From Streptomyces sp. LaPpAH-108 (GTDB taxonomy: Bacteria > Actinomycetota > Actinomycetes > Streptomycetales > Streptomycetaceae), in contig NZ_KB891993.1 in the NCBI RefSeq assembly GCF_000373625.1, positions 124,001-188,000 of the forward strand: 64,000 nucleotides of DNA, given 5' to 3'. The notes below the pieces were generated by a model that did no database searches, was not told the origin of the DNA, and saw only the letters and a program-made list of their open reading frames with translations. The position numbers were made by a program, and so were the translations under genes. Of the stretch, positions 62,001 through 64,000 are shown piece after piece; within the stretch, counting starts at the first letter, position 1, and every line of letters begins with the position of its first letter.

Positions 62001-63677
62001 ATGCCGGCGAAGCTGACCAGACGACCCGCCCTGCGACGCGGCGCGAGCGCCGGAGTCCTCACCCTCGCGCTGCTCGGCGCCGGGCTGCCCGTCGCGGCGG
62101 CCGACACGAAGGCCGACACTCCCGCGCCCGGGCTGTCCCGCTTCTACGAGCAGAAGGTGGCCTGGGGCGCCTGCGAGGGCCCGGACATGCCCCGGGACCT
62201 CCAGTGCGGCAAGGTCACCGTCCCGCTCGACTACGCCCACCCCGGCGGCGCCACCCTCGATCTGGCGCTGGCCCGCTACCGGGCGACCGGGAAACAGCAC
62301 GGCTCGCTGCTGCTGAACTTCGGCGGCCCGGGGGCACCGGGCGTCGCCCAGCTCGCCGTGAGCGGCAAGGCCTTCATGGACCTGACCAACGGGTACGACG
62401 TGGTCACCTTCGACCCGCGCGGCGTCGGCCGCTCCTCCCCCGTCAGCTGCGGCGCGGGCCAGGACCCGGCGGCGGACGCGGCGGCCTCCGACTCCGACCT
62501 GGACATCCGCCGCCCGCAGACGCTGCTGACCCGGCTGCGGCAGTCCGCCGAGCTGTGCGCCAAGTACTCCGGACCGGTCCTCAAGCACATGGGCACCGTC
62601 GACGCGGCCCGCGACATGGACGTGATCCGCCAGGCGCTGGGCCGCAAGAAGCTGGACTACCTGGGCTTCTCGTACGGCACCCGGCTCGGCGCGGTCTACG
62701 CGGCCCAGTTCCCGCACAAGGTCGGGCACATCGCCCTGGACGGCGTGGACACGCTCACCGAGCCGCTGTCCGAGCAGGGCAGGGCCGGTGCCGAGGGGCA
62801 GCAGACGGCGCTGGACTCCTTCGTGGACTGGTGCACGGACGACGTGGGCTGTCCCTTCGGGCAGGACCCGCGGGCGGCCCGCGACCAGGTGGTGCAGCTG
62901 GTGCGCTCGCTCGACGCGAACCCGGTCCCCACGGACTTCGGCGGCACCTTCTCGGGCCAGGACCTGGTGGGCGCGATCGGGCAGGGCCTGTACAGCAAGC
63001 AGCTCTGGCCGTCGCTGGAGCGCGCGCTGGCCTCCCTGGTCGAGGACGGCGACACCCGCCGCGTCCTCAGCTTCGCCACCGGCGGGATCACCGCGTCACC
63101 GCGCACCGACGGCGGCGCGAACGGGAACGGGAACGGGAACGGCAGCGGAAGCGGCGGCAAGGGCGGACAGCACACCGGTCTGGTGAACCCCCAGGACGTG
63201 CCGGTCGACAACCTGCCCGCCGCGCTGCTGGCGATCAACTGTGCCGACGACCCCGACCGCCCCTCGGAGGCCCGCGTCACCAAGGACCTCAAGGACCTGC
63301 GCTCCTCCTACGACGAGGCGTCCCCGGTCTTCGGCCGCTACCGCCTCACCCAGCTGCTGATGTGCTACGGCCGCCCCAAGGGCACGGACTACATCCGCGA
63401 CGAGGTGAAGGACGTGCCGTCCGCCCGGATGCTGCTGATCGGCACGCGCGGCGACCCGGCGACGCCGTACCGCTGGACCGTGGAGACGGCGAAGCGGCTG
63501 GGCGACGCGGCCGTGGTGCTCGACAACAAGGGCGACGGCCACACCGGTTACGCCTCCTCCAAGTGTGTGCACCGCAAGGTCGACGACTTCCTGCTGTACG
63601 GCTCGCTGCCGCCGAACGGCAGTTCCTGCCCGGCGGACGGGAACTCCTGGAGTTCGCCCGTGGAGGGCGACGAGTGA
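62001..63677 (+). CDS. Secreted alpha/beta-hydrolase, tripeptidyl aminopeptidase (SlpD/E-like)
   Basis: 558 residues. Signal peptide at residues 1-35 (GVLTLALLGAGLPVAAA). Oxyanion motif GGPG near 110, nucleophile Ser in YLGFSYGTRLGA, catalytic Asp in GTRGDPATPY and His in GDGHTGY, the proline-iminopeptidase/tripeptidyl aminopeptidase set. Mid-protein there is a Gly/Asn/Ser stretch encoded by GGGAAC repeats, absent from relatives and possibly a recent expansion. Removes tripeptides from extracellular peptides. Confidence 0.92.
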   Translation: MPAKLTRRPALRRGASAGVLTLALLGAGLPVAAADTKADTPAPGLSRFYEQKVAWGACEGPDMPRDLQCGKVTVPLDYAHPGGATLDLALARYRATGKQHGSLLLNFGGPGAPGVAQLAVSGKAFMDLTNGYDVVTFDPRGVGRSSPVSCGAGQDPAADAAASDSDLDIRRPQTLLTRLRQSAELCAKYSGPVLKHMGTVDAARDMDVIRQALGRKKLDYLGFSYGTRLGAVYAAQFPHKVGHIALDGVDTLTEPLSEQGRAGAEGQQTALDSFVDWCTDDVGCPFGQDPRAARDQVVQLVRSLDANPVPTDFGGTFSGQDLVGAIGQGLYSKQLWPSLERALASLVEDGDTRRVLSFATGGITASPRTDGGANGNGNGNGSGSGGKGGQHTGLVNPQDVPVDNLPAALLAINCADDPDRPSEARVTKDLKDLRSSYDEASPVFGRYRLTQLLMCYGRPKGTDYIRDEVKDVPSARMLLIGTRGDPATPYRWTVETAKRLGDAAVVLDNKGDGHTGYASSKCVHRKVDDFLLYGSLPPNGSSCPADGNSWSSPVEGDE

Positions 63678-63770
63678 GCCGCGCCGGGAAGGGTGACAGG
63701 TGTAGCGCAATCGGGTCACAGTGCCGATTCCGGTACAACCTCTCAGGCCGGACCGCCGTCCTACCGGTCG

Positions 63771-63788
63771 GGCGGACCGTGGTCCGCC
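63771..63788. promoter_or_regulatory. Perfect 18-bp palindrome upstream of the last gene
   Basis: GGCGGACC GT GGTCCGCC (stem 8, loop 2) lies 36 bp before the ATG at 63824. It could be the terminator of the aminopeptidase gene, 94 bp away, or an operator; only its symmetry is seen. Confidence 0.45.
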
Positions 63789-63823
63789 AGGCCGTGCCGT
63801 CGACCGTGATCAGGGAGTCCGTC

Positions 63824-64000
63824 ATGCGTATCCGAGCCCTCGCCGCCGCTTCCGCCGTCCTCGCCTCCGGGGCCGTGCTGCTGACCGCACCGGCCGGGCA
63901 CGCGGCCCCCGCCCGGGTCGCCCCGTGCACCCAGGGTGAACTGACCGTGCGGGCCGCGGCGGTGGCCGCCGAGCGCACCGTGGTCCGGTTCTCGGTGACC
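63824..64000 (+). CDS. DUF4232-type exported protein (3' end outside window)
   Basis: 59 residues visible from ATG 63824 (CAGGGAG upstream). Sec signal MRIRALAAASAVLASGAVLLTAPAGHAAP, then CTQGELTVRAAAVAAERTVVRFSV, resembling the start of DUF4232 domains common in Streptomyces secreted or lipid-anchored proteins. No lipobox is obvious. Function unknown; the remainder lies beyond the window. Confidence 0.75.
   Translation, partial: MRIRALAAASAVLASGAVLLTAPAGHAAPARVAPCTQGELTVRAAAVAAERTVVRFSVT

Overview
The window is a 64 kb piece of a high-GC actinobacterial chromosome, almost certainly Streptomyces. The evidence is third-position G/C saturation, GTG starts, a two-domain long chaplin with a cell-wall sorting signal, a LitR/LitS pair, a SigB/SigF-type sigma factor with stand-alone anti-sigma-type ATPases, an EF-hand protein, and many TetR, LysR and MFS genes. 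About 64 protein-coding genes are supported. They are densely packed, several convergent pairs overlap, and most start codons have a purine-rich ribosome-binding site. I saw no tRNA, rRNA, transposase, phage gene or CRISPR array. One gene is cut at each edge: an FUSC membrane protein on the left and a DUF4232-type exported protein on the right.

Layout, 0-30 kb. After the FUSC fragment come a HATPase anti-sigma-type protein, a possible small RNA ending in a strong terminator, and a cNMP-domain protein. Next are an MFS exporter, a divergent LysE/ArgP-type amino-acid export pair around a palindrome, and a TetR/saccharopine-dehydrogenase-like divergent pair. An M1 peptidase, a DUF488 protein and a TetR/flavin-dehydrogenase operon follow, the operon divergent from alkB over a 22-bp perfect palindrome. 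After an MBL hydrolase, a 38-bp tandem repeat and a Usp protein comes a tightly coupled three-gene signalling operon at 15.1-18.6 kb: receiver plus thioredoxin-reductase-like flavoprotein, cNMP-domain histidine kinase, and UBP zinc finger. Exported enzymes (SGNH hydrolase, M4 protease, serine hydrolase), an AIM24 protein, a membrane-anchored probable pseudokinase, a DUF2238 protein and an aldo/keto reductase complete this part.

Layout, 28-45 kb. There is an SDR/LysR divergent pair and a DHA2 exporter with its TetR repressor and two tandem operators. Then come a flavin monooxygenase, RNase H, VOC proteins, a phosphotransferase and a decayed conserved gene. The SigB/SigF-type sigma factor carries a SigB-type promoter match and a strong terminator. 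Next are another HATPase and an EF-hand gene behind 20-bp direct repeats. A coupled trio follows: isopropylmalate-dehydrogenase-like, isochorismatase-like and methyltransferase. An aldo/keto reductase with a TTG start faces a LysR gene.

Layout, 45-64 kb. A DinB protein and adenosine deaminase are followed by two paralogous aldo/keto reductases 4 kb apart with an acyl-CoA-dehydrogenase-like enzyme, an orphan RHH antitoxin and an ArsR regulator. Then comes a light-response block: an NAD(P)-binding SDR-DUF2867 protein, photolyase, a B12-type MerR regulator (LitR) and a divergent ECF sigma factor (LitS). No carotenoid genes are in view. A GlsB-type membrane protein, two GNAT enzymes around a 17-bp perfect-stem terminator, the long chaplin, and a secreted tripeptidyl aminopeptidase-like enzyme close the window.

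The standout themes are signal transduction (redox, cyclic nucleotide, light, stress sigma) and many regulator/target pairs with readable operators. Function calls rest on motifs and family recognition from the sequence; no database search was run.
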